From the NCBI RefSeq assembly GCF_023074055.1, contig NZ_JADPKR010000082.1, positions 124,001 to 188,000 of the forward strand: 64,000 nt of DNA, given 5' to 3'. This DNA is from Bradyrhizobium sp. 141 (lineage in GTDB: Bacteria > Pseudomonadota > Alphaproteobacteria > Rhizobiales > Xanthobacteraceae). Position 1 is the stretch's first letter. Each line of letters begins with the position of its first letter. Shown here piece after piece: positions 45,184-54,476 of the stretch. The position numbers and the translations under genes were made by a program. The notes below the pieces were generated by a model, which worked only from the letters and a program-made list of their open reading frames with translations, was not told the origin of the DNA and searched no databases.

Positions 45184-45599
45184 TGAGAAAGCTCGACAAT
45201 CGCGGTATGGCGCCGTTTGAATTTATAATGGTGGCCGTGGCGCTTTTCACATTGATGTTCGTCATCTTCGATCTTGGGCGCTATGCCATCACGATGCAAT
45301 CCTTGCGGACGCTCGCGAGTGCTGGCGCCCGTGCGGTCATGATCAGCTGCTATACGCCTGCCTTGCTTCAAAGTCCGCCGCAGTCGCCGGCCGGCTGCAC
45401 CGGGGATCCCCTGTCCACCTCCGCCAAGCAGAACGCGGCCCCCTTCCTGTTTTTCGGAGGACTCACGCCAACGCTTACCGTGGGGGCCAACAGCAACAGC
45501 TTGAGTGTTACAGCTTCCCAGGCAAACTTTACGATGCTGATGCCGATATGGGGCACAACGCTCAATGCGCCGAGCGCCTCCAACCAGATCCCCTTCTAG
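45180..45599 (+). CDS. Second TadE/TadF-like minor pseudopilin
   Basis: Protein of 139 residues. MMRKLDNRGMAPFEFIMVAVALFTLMFVIFDLGRYAITMQSLRTLASAGARAVMISC shows the NRG cleavage-type site, Glu at +5 after the Gly (MAPFE), a hydrophobic helix and the conserved alanine-rich segment that continues the helix. The start overlaps the previous stop. It is the second minor pseudopilin in the operon and therefore the TadF-like partner of TadE. Confidence 0.8.
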   Translation: MMRKLDNRGMAPFEFIMVAVALFTLMFVIFDLGRYAITMQSLRTLASAGARAVMISCYTPALLQSPPQSPAGCTGDPLSTSAKQNAAPFLFFGGLTPTLTVGANSNSLSVTASQANFTMLMPIWGTTLNAPSASNQIPF

Positions 45600-46044
45600 C
45601 GCGAATATGGCAGCATGCCTGACACGTTTCGATCGAGAACTAACTTGGTCGAGTCTGGCCAAACGCGCGGGTGCGGAGTTGCATCAGAGTGATTTGCGAT
45701 CGCCCAGGCGAATCTCCAAGCGTGCGACCGAATGTCCTTCGATAGCAAAGCCGCGACGCGAGCGCGCGCCAACGGCGGTCGTGCTGCGGGATAGTTCCCC
45801 ACAGCCAGTGGGAATGATGCGCGTTGGCAACATTGAAGAGTTTTCTTTCTGCTTGCGGCGGTGCGGTAAGTATCACGTCTTGCAACCTGCCTGCATGAGG
45901 GAGGATGATCTTGGAGACACGAAGTAACGAATTGTAGTGGGACAGAATGTAAGCTCTGCGACGTGTTGCGCAGAGGGGAAATGTTGAGGACATCGAGCAC
46001 GTAGATTTGCGGGGATCTCCGTGGATCGCGGTGGGGGGACTCGG
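45600..46044. other. Gap inside the tad locus, no gene seen
   Basis: About 445 bp between the pseudopilin genes and the secretin gene. Frames on either strand look like chance. The stretch probably holds a second promoter, giving the secretin, lipoprotein and TadD genes their own transcript; no boxes were recognised. Confidence 0.5.
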
Positions 46045-47700
46045 ATGAGTGGCGGTCGCGTTTCGGGAAACAAGGTCGGGAGGCTTCTCGCCTTCGGCGT
46101 GATGAGTTTGGGCGCGGCGCTCGCCTCGTCTGGGTTCACTGACCGCGCGGCGGCTGCAGACCGGCGGGGCTCCTCCAGCGGCGTCATCGTCAGCGAAATG
46201 AACGACGTTCAGCGGGTCAAGCTCGTCGTCAACAAGTCACGTACCTTCAAGGTCGACACGGCCTTTGCGACGATCGTGGCGGGATCGTCTGACATCGTCG
46301 ACGTGAAGTCGTTGAGCGATCACCTCATCTACGTGCAGGGCAAGCAGACCGGCACCACCAACGTGATCCTGTTCGACAGCTCGATGAAGCAGATCGGGAT
46401 CCTCGACGTCGAGGTCGTGATCGATACCGGCAATCTGCAGCAGAACATCCGGACCAGCACCGGCGGGCAGGGTATCCGCGTGTCGGCTTCCGAGGGCCAG
46501 GTGGTGCTCAGCGGAACCGCTGCCGACGCAGTTACGGCGGAGCGGGCCATGGCGATCGCCACCAGCACGGTCGCGAAAGGTGGCGTCGTCGTCAATGCGA
46601 TGAGCGTCGCGGCGCCGCAACAGGTGATGCTCGAGGTGCGCTTTCTCGAGGTAAGCCGGGAGGCTGGACGCAACCTGGGCGTCAACCTCTATGGAGCGAA
46701 CGCAAATGGGACCAACGTCGGCAATACCGGGCTGGGTCGTGTGACCGCCGCGGGTCGATCACCGATTGGTGGTATCAATACCAGCAATGGTCCCCTCGGT
46801 GCTGGAGGAGGGGCTGTCGGCGCGCCCCCGACGGGGAGCCTTCCGATACTCGGAACTTTGGGAACGCTCGCCGGTACAGCAGGAGGCATCGCGCCGGCCC
46901 CGTTCGGAAGCTTGTTGACCAGCATTGTCAGGACCAGCAGCGGCGGCTCGGTGGACCTATTGATCTCGGCGCTGGAAACCAAAGGATTGGCACGCCGGCT
47001 GGCGGAGCCAAACCTGACCACGCTGTCCGGCGATGCCGCCCGCTTTCTTGCCGGCGGTGAGTTTCCAGTACCGATACCGACCCAGACGACAAACGGCTTT
47101 CCCACCATCACCATTGACTACAAGAAGTTCGGTGTTGAGCTCGCCTTCGTCCCCACTGTGCTCTCGCGCGGTGTGATCAATCTTCGGGTCGAGCCGTCGG
47201 TCAGCGAACTTGATTTCGCCAACGCGGTGACGATCCAGGGGACGACCGTTCCCGCGCTGACCCGTCGCGACGCGCGAACCACGGTTGAGTTGCGCGATGG
47301 CCAGAGCTTTGCCATCGCCGGCCTGTTGCAGACCCGTAATCGCCAGGACGTCTCGCAACTGCCTTGGATCGGCTCGGTGCCGGTGATTGGAAGCCTGTTC
47401 AGCAGCAAATCGTATCAGCAGGAAGAAACCGATCTGGTGATCATCGTGACGCCGCGCCTGGTCGCGCCGGCGGCACCCGGTCAGCAACTGGCCTCGCCAC
47501 TCGACTCCCGCCTGCCGGCCAACGACGTCGATTTCTTCCTCAATGGCCAGATGGAAGTCCGCAAGCGGTACCATGACTACGTCAATTCCGGAGGCGAGGT
47601 GAAGGGACCGTATGGCCACATCATCGCGCCTGAAGTCCGGGCCCCCGTCGTCGTCCCGGCCGCTAGTGCCGATCAGACGGTCGTCAAAACTCTAAACTAG
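46045..47700 (+). CDS. cpaC: Outer-membrane secretin of the Tad pilus, CpaC/RcpA
   Basis: Outer-membrane channel protein of 551 residues. A signal peptide (LLAFGVMSLGAALASSGF, ending near RAAAA) is followed by a pilus-specific N domain (VKLVVNKSRTFKVDTAFATIVAGSSDIVDVKSLSDHLIYVQGKQTGTTNVILFD) and a BON domain (GIRVSASEGQVVLSGTAADAVTAERAMAIA). The secretin core follows (QQVMLEVRFLEVSREAGRNLGVNL; LLISALETKGLARRLAEPNLTTLSGDAARFLAGGEFPVPI; VELRDGQSFAIAGLLQ; LPWIGSVPVIGSLFSSKSYQQEETDLVIIVTPRLV). The start at 46045 follows a GGGGGGA tract. In this locus the secretin gene sits after the inner-membrane genes, not next to cpaB as in Caulobacter. Confidence 0.93.
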   Translation: MSGGRVSGNKVGRLLAFGVMSLGAALASSGFTDRAAAADRRGSSSGVIVSEMNDVQRVKLVVNKSRTFKVDTAFATIVAGSSDIVDVKSLSDHLIYVQGKQTGTTNVILFDSSMKQIGILDVEVVIDTGNLQQNIRTSTGGQGIRVSASEGQVVLSGTAADAVTAERAMAIATSTVAKGGVVVNAMSVAAPQQVMLEVRFLEVSREAGRNLGVNLYGANANGTNVGNTGLGRVTAAGRSPIGGINTSNGPLGAGGGAVGAPPTGSLPILGTLGTLAGTAGGIAPAPFGSLLTSIVRTSSGGSVDLLISALETKGLARRLAEPNLTTLSGDAARFLAGGEFPVPIPTQTTNGFPTITIDYKKFGVELAFVPTVLSRGVINLRVEPSVSELDFANAVTIQGTTVPALTRRDARTTVELRDGQSFAIAGLLQTRNRQDVSQLPWIGSVPVIGSLFSSKSYQQEETDLVIIVTPRLVAPAAPGQQLASPLDSRLPANDVDFFLNGQMEVRKRYHDYVNSGGEVKGPYGHIIAPEVRAPVVVPAASADQTVVKTLN

Positions 47701-47712
47701 AGGACGCGCGAA

Positions 47713-48111
47713 ATGACGATCAGGTATCTGGTTCTGTTTGCGCCCATCCTGCTCGGGGGATGTTACGGCGTCGCCGGTCATGACGAGGTGGACCGCTACT
47801 TTCAGCGTTCCGACACCATCACGATGACCGCCGGCGATGCCAAGCAGGTCAACGCCGTCACCCATACAATCCATCCATGGCCGCGATACGTCGGCGATCG
47901 CCGGATTGCATACGACGCGCGGCGCGTGGGTGCCGCCGTAACGCGATACGGCAACCAGCAACAGCCGGTGGATCAGCTTCCCGACATGGGCGATCCGACG
48001 AAACTCATGGGCCAGCGGCCTCCGGTCACGCAGAATGTCAACGTAACTGGATTGGGTGCGGGAGCATCGGCGGGAGTATCGGTGCCAGTGGGCGGGGCAG
48101 CGGGCAGGTAG
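47713..48111 (+). CDS. Small lipoprotein of the tad locus (CpaD-like position)
   Basis: Exported lipoprotein of 132 residues. A lipobox is visible at MTIRYLVLFAPILLGGC (LLGGC), so it should be lipidated and sent to the outer membrane. The rest contains DTITMTAGDAKQVNAVTHTIHPWPRYVGDRR. In Tad loci the CpaD/RcpB lipoprotein follows the secretin; its place here suggests that role, but it is shorter than CpaD and I do not recognise shared motifs beyond the position. The C-terminus is Gly/Val-rich. Confidence 0.68.
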   Translation: MTIRYLVLFAPILLGGCYGVAGHDEVDRYFQRSDTITMTAGDAKQVNAVTHTIHPWPRYVGDRRIAYDARRVGAAVTRYGNQQQPVDQLPDMGDPTKLMGQRPPVTQNVNVTGLGAGASAGVSVPVGGAAGR

Positions 48112-48191
48112 CGGCTTTTGGTAGTTGAGTTTACGAGGGACATTTGCGTGCGGTGCAGTGAGTCCGCTGGGCCGGGCGGGGGACAAAGATT

Positions 48192-48728
48192 ATGCGACGT
48201 GCCATTCTACTGCTGACCTGTTGCTGGCTGGCGCCAGGCCTTGCGGGATGTGACTATACCACGAGGGAGGCTGCCATCGTGGCTCCGGTCGAGCCACCGG
48301 GTGGGGACCCGGTGCAGGAGCCGACCGACGTCAAGTACTACCCGTCGGACGAGCCTGTGCGGCTGGGCCTGGAGCATTACAATCGCGGCAGTTACGGGCT
48401 CTCACAGCGCTATTTCAAGGACGCCGTCGAGAAATCACCCAAGGACGTCACGGCCTGGATTGGTCTCGCAGCGAGCTACGACAAGCTGCGTCGTTTCGAC
48501 CTGGCCGATCAGGCCTATGCGCAAGCGATCCGGCTGGGAGGCGAAACCGTTCAGATCCTGAATGACCAGGGATATTCGTACATGCTGCGCGGCAACCTGA
48601 GTGCGGCGCGACGGAAGTTCGAGAAGGCCTATTCGCTGGACCCAGGCAATCCGGTCATCGCCAATAACCTCGAGCTTCTCAATGGCAGCCGGCGGTTCAT
48701 TGAAAGACCACCAAACAACCAGCCATAA
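48192..48728 (+). CDS. TadD-like TPR lipoprotein
   Basis: Protein of 178 residues with a lipobox (LLTCCWLAPGLAGC), so a lipoprotein. Tetratricopeptide repeats fill the rest: YNRGSYGLSQRYFKDAVEKSPKDVTAWIGLAASYDKLRRFDLADQAYAQAIRLGGETVQILNDQGYSYMLRGNLSAARRKFEKAYSLDPGNPVIANNL. TadD acts in secretin assembly or stability. Its place next to the secretin and a lipoprotein supports the assignment, although the homology to canonical TadD cannot be tested here. Confidence 0.82.
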   Translation: MRRAILLLTCCWLAPGLAGCDYTTREAAIVAPVEPPGGDPVQEPTDVKYYPSDEPVRLGLEHYNRGSYGLSQRYFKDAVEKSPKDVTAWIGLAASYDKLRRFDLADQAYAQAIRLGGETVQILNDQGYSYMLRGNLSAARRKFEKAYSLDPGNPVIANNLELLNGSRRFIERPPNNQP

Positions 48729-48765
48729 GTAGTCGACCGGATACTGCGATCACGGCCAGTTCTCG

Positions 48766-49530
48766 TCAATTTGGCCCGATCACGGCATCAGCGTGACGGC
48801 TGCCGCTGCGGATGATGACAATGATGCCATTGCGAACGGTAAATCGCGCGCCGAGCAGTTTCCGCACCTTCTCCGTGATCGGAAAAGGAAAGGGCACGGC
48901 TTCTCCTGCGACGGGATCGCCGACCTTGATCGTCTCAGTCGCGGAGCCTGCAACTGGTGCAGGCTTGATATAGTCTCGGACAAGCTGAATCTCTTCACGT
49001 GACAGGATGAGCGGAGCCTGGTCAGGACGGGTCTCCGACGGCGGCTTGGATGTTTCACTGCTTGCCTTTGTCTCATTGGCGCTTGCGATCTGATCGAGGC
49101 TGGCTACGCGTAGCTTGAGCGCTATGATGTCACGTTGCAGTGTTGCGATCTCCAATTTGCGCGAGTTGACCTGCATGAAGACAATGATCGCGCAAACGCT
49201 GCTCACGACAAAGCCGACGCTCAGCAATGCGATCAACCACCGCTCAAAGTTTCCCATCGACCCTCCGGCTGTCCGGGGGAGTTGATCGCGCTGGAGATGG
49301 CTCCGCCAGATGCGGCGTGCTCGGTCCATCCAGTCTGTAGAGCCCGTTACGCCGGCCGCCGCCCGGCCCGACCCAAAATGCGCGGGCGACGAGGCGGCTT
49401 CCTCTCGGGCCGGATCAACTAACGACGCCGTGTCGACTTGCTCAAGCTCCAGGTCCTCGGGGACGCGATCCCCCGTAGTCAGATGAGCGGCAGGGTGGAA
49501 GGGATCCATCTGCTTATCGAGCCGGCTCAT
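48766..49530 (-). CDS. Hypothetical membrane protein with coiled coil, DUF1236-like end
   Basis: Protein of 254 residues; start at 49530 preceded by GGAGAACGGGG. Long hydrophilic N-terminus (about 100 residues), one transmembrane helix (WLIALLSVGFVVSSVCAIIVFMQV), then a coiled coil (SRKLEIATLQRDIIALKLRVASL), a Ser/Pro linker and a C-terminal domain (EEIQLVRDYIKPA, IKVGDPVAGEAVPFPFPITEKVRKLLGARFTVRNGIIVIIRSGSRHADAVI) that resembles the DUF1236 fold. Convergent with the tad operon, so likely not part of it. No function is known to me. Confidence 0.65.
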   Translation of the reverse strand: MSRLDKQMDPFHPAAHLTTGDRVPEDLELEQVDTASLVDPAREEAASSPAHFGSGRAAAGVTGSTDWMDRARRIWRSHLQRDQLPRTAGGSMGNFERWLIALLSVGFVVSSVCAIIVFMQVNSRKLEIATLQRDIIALKLRVASLDQIASANETKASSETSKPPSETRPDQAPLILSREEIQLVRDYIKPAPVAGSATETIKVGDPVAGEAVPFPFPITEKVRKLLGARFTVRNGIIVIIRSGSRHADAVIGPN

Positions 49531-49741
49531 CCCCGTTCTCCATGGAGCCATCTGTCAACTTCAGCAGTTCTGCCGACGCGGATGGAATAGGGTACCCGAG
49601 GATTCGATCAATCGGAACGGAAAAGGCGCCGGGCCGCGGGCGTGAGCCGTTCTAAGGATAGCTTCAGGAGATTGGGGCGCGGCGAGGCGGCGAAGAGCCT
49701 GGGGCGCTTGCCCGGCCTTTCCGGACTTTCGCCGGGTCAAC

Positions 49742-52700
49742 TCAATGGGCAGGCAATGGCTTGCCCTTCATCAGTTCCCGCAGACGCTGGAACGTCACGT
49801 AGAGCATCGGCACCAGGAAGATTCCGATCGAGCTCGCGGCGAGCATGCCCGCGAACACGGCTGTACCGACAGCCCTGCGGCTGAGCTCCGCAGCGCCGGT
49901 CGCGATCACGAGCGGCACGAGACCAAGGATGAAGGCGACGGAGGTCATCATGACCGCGCGGAAGCGCATATGGGCGCCCTGGACCGCGGCGTCCTCGAGC
50001 GCCACGCCAGCTTCGCGCTGCTCCTTGGCGAATTCGACGATCAGAATTCCGTTCTTGGCGGCGAGCGCAATCAGAACCACCAGCCCGATCTGGCCGTAGA
50101 GGTCGAGATTGAGGCCGGCGAGCTTGATGCCGACATAGGAGCCCAGCACGCCGACGATGACGGACAGCAGCACCGGGATCGGGATCACCGTGCTCTCATA
50201 GAGCGCCACCAGGAACAGATAGGCAAACAGCACCGCAAGCATCAGCACGGTACCGGTCTGGCCGGCGGCCTGCTGCTCCTGATAGGCGGTGCCGGTCCAC
50301 GCAAAACTATAACCCGCAGGCAGTACGGCGTTTGAGACATCGGCCATCGCGGCCATCGCGGTGCCTGACGAGATTCCGGGCGCCGGGCTGCCGTTCACCG
50401 TCACCGAGCGGTAATTGTTGTAGCGGGTGATCACCTGGGGCCCGGTCACGATCCTGATCCCGGCGAGTGATCTGATCGGTACCATCTGCCCGGTGGCGTT
50501 GCGCAGATAGATGCGCCAGATGTCCGAGATATCGCTGCGATCGAACGCTTCGCCCTGGACGTTGACCTGCCAGGTGCGGCCAAACCGGTTGAAGTTGTTG
50601 ACGTAGATGCCGCCGAGCGTCGCCTGCAGGGCGGTGAAGATGTCGCTGACCGTCACTCCAAGCGCCTGCGCCTTGCCGCGGTCGATGTCGAGATGGATCG
50701 ACGGATTGGTCGCAGTGAAGGTAGAAAAGACGCGCGCCAAACGCGGATCGGCGTTGGCGGCGCCGATCAGCGCGTTTGTGACGCTCGAGATTTCGGCCGG
50801 GCTCTGTCCTTCCAATGCCTGGAGCTGGTATTCGAATCCGCCGCCGGTGGAGAGTCCGATGATCGGTGGCAGGTTGAACGGCAGCACATTGGCCTGCCGG
50901 ATCTGCGCGCCGGCCGCGAAAGTCTGCCGGATCAGCGCTTGTGCAGACTCCGTTGCTGCCTTGCGATTGGCAAATGGCTTCAGACGCGTGACGACCAGCG
51001 CGCTGTTCGATTCCGAGGCGCCGTCGAGCAGGGAGAAACCGACGATAGCAAGAACGTGGTCCACAGCCGGCATCTGCTTCAGGATGTCTTCGACCTGCTG
51101 GGTGACCTCGCTGGTTCGCGCCACCGACGCGCCGTCCGGCAGTTGGACCGAGGTGAAGAAGGCGCCCTGATCTTCCTCGGGCAGGAAACCCGTCGGCGTG
51201 ATCAGCGACATGCCGAAGATGCCGGCGGCCAGGAGCGCGACGAGCAGCACGGAGACGCCGGCCACGCGCACCAGGCGGCGGACGCCGCCGCTGTAGCGGT
51301 CACGAATCCAGTCGATGGAGCCGAGGACGCGCCCCATGATGCCGCGCCTGGGCCCGGTGTGGCGCAGGAGCAGCGCGCACAGAGCGGGCGACAGCGTCAG
51401 GGCGTTCAACGCGGAAATGATCATCGCGGCGCTGATCGTCACCGCGAACTGGCGGAACAGCGTTCCGGAAACGCCGGGAATGAATGCGATGGGTACGAAG
51501 ACCGACAGCAGCACCAGGGTGATCGCGATGATCGGCGCGGTGATCTGGGTCATGGCCTTCTTGCTGGCCTCGGTGGGGGAAAGGTCCGGCTCATCCTGCA
51601 TGACCCGTTCGACGTTCTCGACGACGACGATGGCATCGTCCACGACAATGCCGATGGCGAGCACCATCGCCAGCAGGGACACCGTATTCGCCGAATAACC
51701 CAGCACGAGCAGGACGGCGAAAGTGCCGATCAGGCTCACCGGAACCGCGACCGCCGGGATCACCGTGGCCCGGAGATTGCCGAGGAAGAGGTACACCACG
51801 ATCACGACCAGCACGAAGGCCTCGCCCAGCGTCTTCAACACCTCCGCGATGGTGTCGCGCACGAAGCTCGTGGAATCGTATTGCACGAGGTAGCTCAGCC
51901 CGGTGGGGAAGTGCTGCGACAGCCGCTGCATCGTCGCCGCTACGGCCTGTGCGGTGGTCACCGCATTGGCGCCCGGCGCCAGATAGATCGCGACCGGAAC
52001 GGCCGCGCGTCCGTCGATCCGCGCTTCGCTGTCGAGGTTTTGCGCGCCCATCTCGACACGGGCAACGTCCTTCACCAGCAGCGACGAGCCGTCCGGGTTG
52101 GCGCGCAGCACGATATTGGCGAATTGATCGACGGTGGCGAGCCTGCCCAGGGTCTGCACGTTGAACTGGAATTGCTGGTCCTCGCTGATCGGGCGCGCGC
52201 CGATGCGGCCGACCGGTGCCTGGACGCTTTGCGTGCGAATGGCGGCAATGACGTCCGACGGCGTGAGATTGAGGCTCGTGAGTCGCTGCGTGTCGAACCA
52301 GATCCGCATCGAGTAGTTCATCTTGGCGAACAAATTGGCCTGGCCGACCCCCGGGGTGCTCGCGATCGCATCGAGCACGTTGATGATGGCGTAGTTCGTG
52401 ATGAACAGCGGATCCTGCTCGCCATTGGCGCTGTAGAGCACGAGGAATTGCAGGATCGACGAGGACCGCTTGCGGACCGTCACCCCCTGCTGCTGCACTT
52501 CGGTCGGCAATTGCGACAGCGCGCTCTGCACGCGGTTGTTGACATTGACGGTGTTGATGTCGGGGTTCGTGCCGAGCGCGAACGAAACCGTCAGTGTGTA
52601 GCTACCGTCGCTGGCGCTGGTCGATTTCATGTAGAGCGCGCGGTCGACGCCGACGATCTGTGCCTCCAAGGGCTGGGCGACGCTGCTCTCGACGACTTCG

Positions 52701-52864
52701 GCGGACGCGCCCGGGAAGGTACCTGAGACCGTGACTTGTGGCGGCACGATGTCCGGAAATTGCGCCACCGGGATCTGCATCAGCGCGAGCGCACCGGCAA
52801 TGGTGATGATGAAGGCGATCACCATCGCGAGCCGGGGACGATCGATGAAGACCGCGGACATCAT
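49742..52864 (-). CDS. RND multidrug efflux permease (HAE1 family, AcrB/MexF type)
   Basis: Inner-membrane efflux pump of 1040 residues, the normal length. It shows MMSAVFIDRPRLAMVIAFIITIAGALALMQIPVAQFPDI, the porter-domain start PPQVTVSGTFPGASAEVVESSVAQPLEAQI, the TM4 pair of aspartates in LAIGIVVDDAIVVVENVER (about residues 400-417), the FLPEEDQGAFF block at the start of the second half and the C-terminal NGILIVEFAKEQREAG block. It overlaps the upstream adaptor gene by 4 bp. No TolC-like outer-membrane factor adjoins. Substrates are unknown. Confidence 0.93.
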   Translation of the reverse strand: MMSAVFIDRPRLAMVIAFIITIAGALALMQIPVAQFPDIVPPQVTVSGTFPGASAEVVESSVAQPLEAQIVGVDRALYMKSTSASDGSYTLTVSFALGTNPDINTVNVNNRVQSALSQLPTEVQQQGVTVRKRSSSILQFLVLYSANGEQDPLFITNYAIINVLDAIASTPGVGQANLFAKMNYSMRIWFDTQRLTSLNLTPSDVIAAIRTQSVQAPVGRIGARPISEDQQFQFNVQTLGRLATVDQFANIVLRANPDGSSLLVKDVARVEMGAQNLDSEARIDGRAAVPVAIYLAPGANAVTTAQAVAATMQRLSQHFPTGLSYLVQYDSTSFVRDTIAEVLKTLGEAFVLVVIVVYLFLGNLRATVIPAVAVPVSLIGTFAVLLVLGYSANTVSLLAMVLAIGIVVDDAIVVVENVERVMQDEPDLSPTEASKKAMTQITAPIIAITLVLLSVFVPIAFIPGVSGTLFRQFAVTISAAMIISALNALTLSPALCALLLRHTGPRRGIMGRVLGSIDWIRDRYSGGVRRLVRVAGVSVLLVALLAAGIFGMSLITPTGFLPEEDQGAFFTSVQLPDGASVARTSEVTQQVEDILKQMPAVDHVLAIVGFSLLDGASESNSALVVTRLKPFANRKAATESAQALIRQTFAAGAQIRQANVLPFNLPPIIGLSTGGGFEYQLQALEGQSPAEISSVTNALIGAANADPRLARVFSTFTATNPSIHLDIDRGKAQALGVTVSDIFTALQATLGGIYVNNFNRFGRTWQVNVQGEAFDRSDISDIWRIYLRNATGQMVPIRSLAGIRIVTGPQVITRYNNYRSVTVNGSPAPGISSGTAMAAMADVSNAVLPAGYSFAWTGTAYQEQQAAGQTGTVLMLAVLFAYLFLVALYESTVIPIPVLLSVIVGVLGSYVGIKLAGLNLDLYGQIGLVVLIALAAKNGILIVEFAKEQREAGVALEDAAVQGAHMRFRAVMMTSVAFILGLVPLVIATGAAELSRRAVGTAVFAGMLAASSIGIFLVPMLYVTFQRLRELMKGKPLPAH

Positions 52865-54102
52865 GGCTTGTCGTCCGCCCGGCCGGCCTTGCCGGAGGTG
52901 CTGGGAGCTGCTTGCGGAGCCGCACCATCCGCAGCCTTCATGCTCGACAGGATCAGTGGACTTGCCGGCCCCGGCGCAACGACCTGGCCGGAGCGAACCC
53001 GCTGCAGGCCTTCGACGATCACCCTGTCGCCGGCCGCGAGTCCGGCGATGACCGCCGCGATGGTCGGGGTCGATTGCCCGAGCTGGATGCGGCGCTGCTC
53101 GGCCTTGTCGTCGGCGCCGACGGCGAGAACATAATCGCCCTGCTGATCGGAGAGCACGGCGGAGCGCGGGATCGCCAGCACCTCGATCGGCTGGACGCCC
53201 TCCAGCACGACCGTCACGAACTCGCCGTCGGTCAGTTCGTGAACGGTGACGCCGGCCGCCGAGGACGCCCCCAGGATAGGATTGCCGATCTCGCCGCGCA
53301 CGGTGATCGTGTCGGTGTTCTGGGCAATGGTGTTGTCGACGAAATTCAGTTTACCGGACTGGCCGTACATGCGGCCGTCGGGCAGTCGCAGCCTGATGAC
53401 GACGGCTTCCAGGCCGCCTTGCGCCCCGTATCGTTCTCGCAGTTCCAGTCCTTGGCGCAGCGGCACGGGGAATGTGACGTGCATCGGGTCCTGGCTAACG
53501 ATGGTGGTCAGCACGCCCGAGCTTGGGCCGACGACGTTGCCTTCCGTCAATGCCGTGCGTCCGATCTTGCCGGCGATCGGTGCGCTGATCCTGGTGTAGT
53601 CGAGGTTGATCCGGGAGGCCTGGACCTGGGCTTGCGCGGCTTGGACCTGGGCTTCGAGGCCGAGCTGGTTCGCGATGGCGGCGTCGTAATTGGACTGTTG
53701 CCCGGCAGGGCCTCCGAGCAGGGTCCGCGCACGTTCCGTCGTCTGTTTGGCATTCTCGAGTGTCGCCTGAAGCTGCGCCACCTGCGCCTGTTTCGATGCC
53801 AGATCCGCTTCGAACGGACCGCGCTCCAGCCGGTAAAGCTCATCACCTTTGCTGATTTCGGCGCCTTCCTCGAACAGGCGCCGTTCCAGAAATGCGGTGA
53901 CGCGCGCGATGACACCGACCCGGTTGATCGCCTCGATCCGCCCGAGAAATTCACTGCTTTCGGTGATCGGTCGCCTTGCCGCCTCCACGACGCCGACCGC
54001 GGGTGGGCCCGGCGCGGCGGGTTGGGTGCGGGCCACCCCGCCGGCGATGATCGTCAGGAGAGTTGCCGCCAGCAGCCTGATCGAGATGCCAGCAAGGTTC
54101 AT
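52861..54102 (-). CDS. RND efflux periplasmic adaptor (membrane fusion protein)
   Basis: HlyD/AcrA-type adaptor, 413 residues, with an N-terminal signal (IRLLAATLLTIIAGGVARTQ, no lipobox Cys). Domain order is standard: VGVVEAARRPITESSEFLGRIEAINRVGVIARVTAFLERRLFEEGAEISKGDELYRLE (lipoyl half), a coiled coil rich in Ala/Gln (VAQLQATLENAKQTTERAR), the other lipoyl half TRISAPIAGKIGRTALTEGNVVG, and beta-barrel and membrane-proximal domains. It is the first gene of the two-gene efflux operon. Confidence 0.92.
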   Translation of the reverse strand: MNLAGISIRLLAATLLTIIAGGVARTQPAAPGPPAVGVVEAARRPITESSEFLGRIEAINRVGVIARVTAFLERRLFEEGAEISKGDELYRLERGPFEADLASKQAQVAQLQATLENAKQTTERARTLLGGPAGQQSNYDAAIANQLGLEAQVQAAQAQVQASRINLDYTRISAPIAGKIGRTALTEGNVVGPSSGVLTTIVSQDPMHVTFPVPLRQGLELRERYGAQGGLEAVVIRLRLPDGRMYGQSGKLNFVDNTIAQNTDTITVRGEIGNPILGASSAAGVTVHELTDGEFVTVVLEGVQPIEVLAIPRSAVLSDQQGDYVLAVGADDKAEQRRIQLGQSTPTIAAVIAGLAAGDRVIVEGLQRVRSGQVVAPGPASPLILSSMKAADGAAPQAAPSTSGKAGRADDKP

Positions 54103-54156
54103 TGTCCGCTCCTTGCACCGGGCTTGAGATCGGGCCGGTGGTTCACCGGCGCCTCG

Positions 54157-54411
54157 TTACTCCCGCGGTGTTCGATCGCTGCGCAGGGGCTCATCGTAAC
54201 CCTTGCGACGGCTATAGAACATCAGTGCGATCAGGCCACAGCCGGACACCAGCATCAGGATTGCAGCCCCCGCCAGGATAGCGTTGCGGTAAAACGGCAT
54301 TGATGGTGTTTCCTGCCATACCGCCACGGAGTACCAAGTCGCCACAACAAGAAGCGCTGTGAGAATCGCTCCGAGAAGCCATAGGTTGGTGTGGCGCACG
54401 ATCTCCTCCAT
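54157..54411 (-). CDS. Hypothetical two-helix membrane protein
   Basis: Protein of 84 residues from the ATG at 54411 (the frame continues upstream but with low-complexity sequence). Two transmembrane helices (NLWLLGAILTALLVVATWYSVAVW and AILAGAAILMLVSGCGLIALMFY) and a charged tail. It lies just upstream of the efflux pair on the same strand and may be cotranscribed. No family is recognised. Confidence 0.6.
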   Translation of the reverse strand: MEEIVRHTNLWLLGAILTALLVVATWYSVAVWQETPSMPFYRNAILAGAAILMLVSGCGLIALMFYSRRKGYDEPLRSDRTPRE

Positions 54412-54476
54412 CGTCTGATTGGGGGTGCATGGCCTTCGCACCCCTCGGCCGCCTTGCGGATTGCGCAAGGGCGGGC

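Noticed and set aside
50693..52726. 677-codon frame antisense to the RND pump
   Set aside because: Shadow frame of low-complexity Arg/Asp/His sequence opposite a clear RND permease.
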